Source: Chara braunii
Lineage: Eukaryota > Streptophyta > Charophyceae > Charales > Characeae
Direction of reading: 5' to 3'
NCBI GenBank assembly: GCA_003427395.1
Contig: BFEA01000102.1
Location: 2,713,674-2,739,631, forward strand
Length of the DNA stretch: 25,958 nucleotides
In this document: in pieces, positions 25,296 through 25,958 of the stretch
Numbering within the stretch: the stretch's first letter is position 1
Layout: every line of letters starts with the position of its first letter
The notes under the pieces: model-generated
The model's input: the letters and a program-made list of their open reading frames with translations, nothing else
Told to the model about the DNA's origin: nothing
The model's database searches: none
Translations under genes and position numbers: made by a program

Positions 25296-25479
25296 CCATA
25301 TTCAACCAACAAAAGAAGAAAACTGAGAAAACGTACATCCTGTGTGTGTGGGTGACAAACATCGAAAGACATGGTACATCAACCCCATATTCATCCAACA
25401 AAAGAAGAAAACTAAGAAAATGAGTGAAATATTCCCCACATCTACGTCGCTGATCGTATCCTGCCTGTGTGTGTGGGTG
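25296..25479 (+). repeat. Two tandem ~89-bp units
   Basis: CCATATTCA.CCAACAAAAG followed by AAGAAAACT.AGAAAA begins at about 25296 and again at 25385. Both units end in CCTGTGTGTGTGGGTG after an intervening stretch. Confidence 0.85.
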
Positions 25480-25497
25480 TGTGTGGGTTGATGCATC

Positions 25498-25606
25498 GAT
25501 GTGCGGTGTGTGGTGTGTGGTGTGTGGTGTGTGGTGTGTGGTGTGTTGTGTGGCGTGTGGTGTGTGGTGTGTGGTGTGTGGTGTGTGGGGTGTGGGGTGT
25601 GTGTTA
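25498..25606 (+). repeat. TGTGTGG heptamer satellite
   Basis: TGTGTGG and one-base variants (TGTGTTG, CGTGTGG, TGTGGGG) are repeated about 15 times in a row. Open frames here are repeat artefacts. Confidence 0.95.
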
Positions 25607-25702
25607 TCGGTGATTAAGCCAGACTGTTTCATCGGACTTTCACAGACTCATGTGTGTATGTGTGTTGTAAATTGTCACCACAATAACCCCTTTTCCACCC
25701 AG

Positions 25703-25808
25703 ATGAGCAGATCCAAAATTGAAAAAGCTATACCTCTATAGCGAAGAATGAATCACACTAACATGAGCAAATCCACAGCTGAAACAGCTTTATCTCAATA
25801 GTAAACAA
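25703..25808 (+). repeat. Two tandem 60-bp units
   Basis: ATGAGCAGATCCAAAATTGA (25703) recurs as ATGAGCAAATCCACAGCTGA (25763). The following AAAGCTATACCTCTATAG and AACAGCTTTATCTCAATAG also match. Identity is about 75%. Confidence 0.85.
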
Positions 25809-25838
25809 CAGGAATGTGTGTGTGTCTGTGCGAGTATG

Positions 25839-25853
25839 TTTTTTTTTTTTTTT
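25839..25853. repeat. T15 homopolymer
   Basis: An uninterrupted run of 15 T between two GT-rich patches. Confidence 0.95.
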
Positions 25854-25893
25854 ACCCCAAATTCTCTCGCTCTTTCTATCCGTGTATGTGAGG

Positions 25894-25894
<1 letters not shown>

Positions 25895-25958
<64 letters not shown>
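25895..25958. repeat. (TG)n microsatellite at the window edge
   Basis: A pure TG run of 64 bases reaches the right edge, so the full length is unknown. Confidence 0.98.

Noticed and set aside
25498-25606. Telomere array at the right edge
   Set aside because: The TGTGTGG heptamer does not match the telomere repeats I know for green plants, and the sequence continues as ordinary DNA after it.

Overview
This window is repeat-dominated eukaryotic DNA. It has no operons, no ribosome binding sites and no intact host gene that I can recognise. The element types (two Ty3/gypsy retrotransposons with chromodomain-like C-termini, a plant-style tRNA-iMet primer site, U6 snRNA copies that match plant U6, tRNA-derived repeats and many microsatellites) point to the green-plant lineage. 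The gag and pol style of the second element looks to me like retroelements of charophyte algae, and my best guess is Chara braunii. That guess is from memory and could not be checked by a search.

Region 1 (1-6446) holds no gene. It contains a (TC)n microsatellite, a candidate terminal-inverted-repeat element whose ends carry the palindrome AACGCCCGGGCGTT (312-1956), several tandem and inverted repeats, a decayed minus-strand U6 copy (3334-3423), the first copy of a ~190-bp repeat with inverted ends (3494-3680), tRNA-like relics, GC-rich blocks, a ~800-bp polypyrimidine tract (5420-6220) and a C-rich patch with seven unresolved N.

Region 2 (6447-15774) is a degenerate Ty3/gypsy element on the plus strand. 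Its order is a truncated 5' LTR with an internal duplication, PBS, leader with a hairpin, gag, protease, reverse transcriptase, RNase H, integrase, chromodomain-like tail, polypurine tract and a 1.28-kb 3' LTR starting TG and ending CA. Every coding domain is broken by stops, frameshifts, insertions or deletions. A second copy of the ~190-bp repeat sits between gag and protease, next to a 31-bp minisatellite.

Region 3 (15775-17181) holds a CTAA/TTAG-dense stretch, a 174-bp foldback element and a 42-bp minisatellite carrying CCACGTCA motifs.

Region 4 (17182 to about 22560) is a second Ty3/gypsy element on the plus strand. It has gag, a protease/RT junction with a large internal deletion, RNase H, an integrase interrupted by a 13-bp minisatellite, a chromodomain, a polypurine tract and the start of a 3' LTR with a TATA box. 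No matching 5' LTR lies in the window.

Region 5 (about 22560-25958) holds tRNA-like tandem repeats, a minus-strand tRNA relic, the third copy of the ~190-bp repeat, a near-complete U6 copy (24632-24733), a long foldback and GT-rich satellites up to the edge. The retroelement parts once worked together as copy-and-paste transposons. As they stand, neither element can encode a complete polyprotein.
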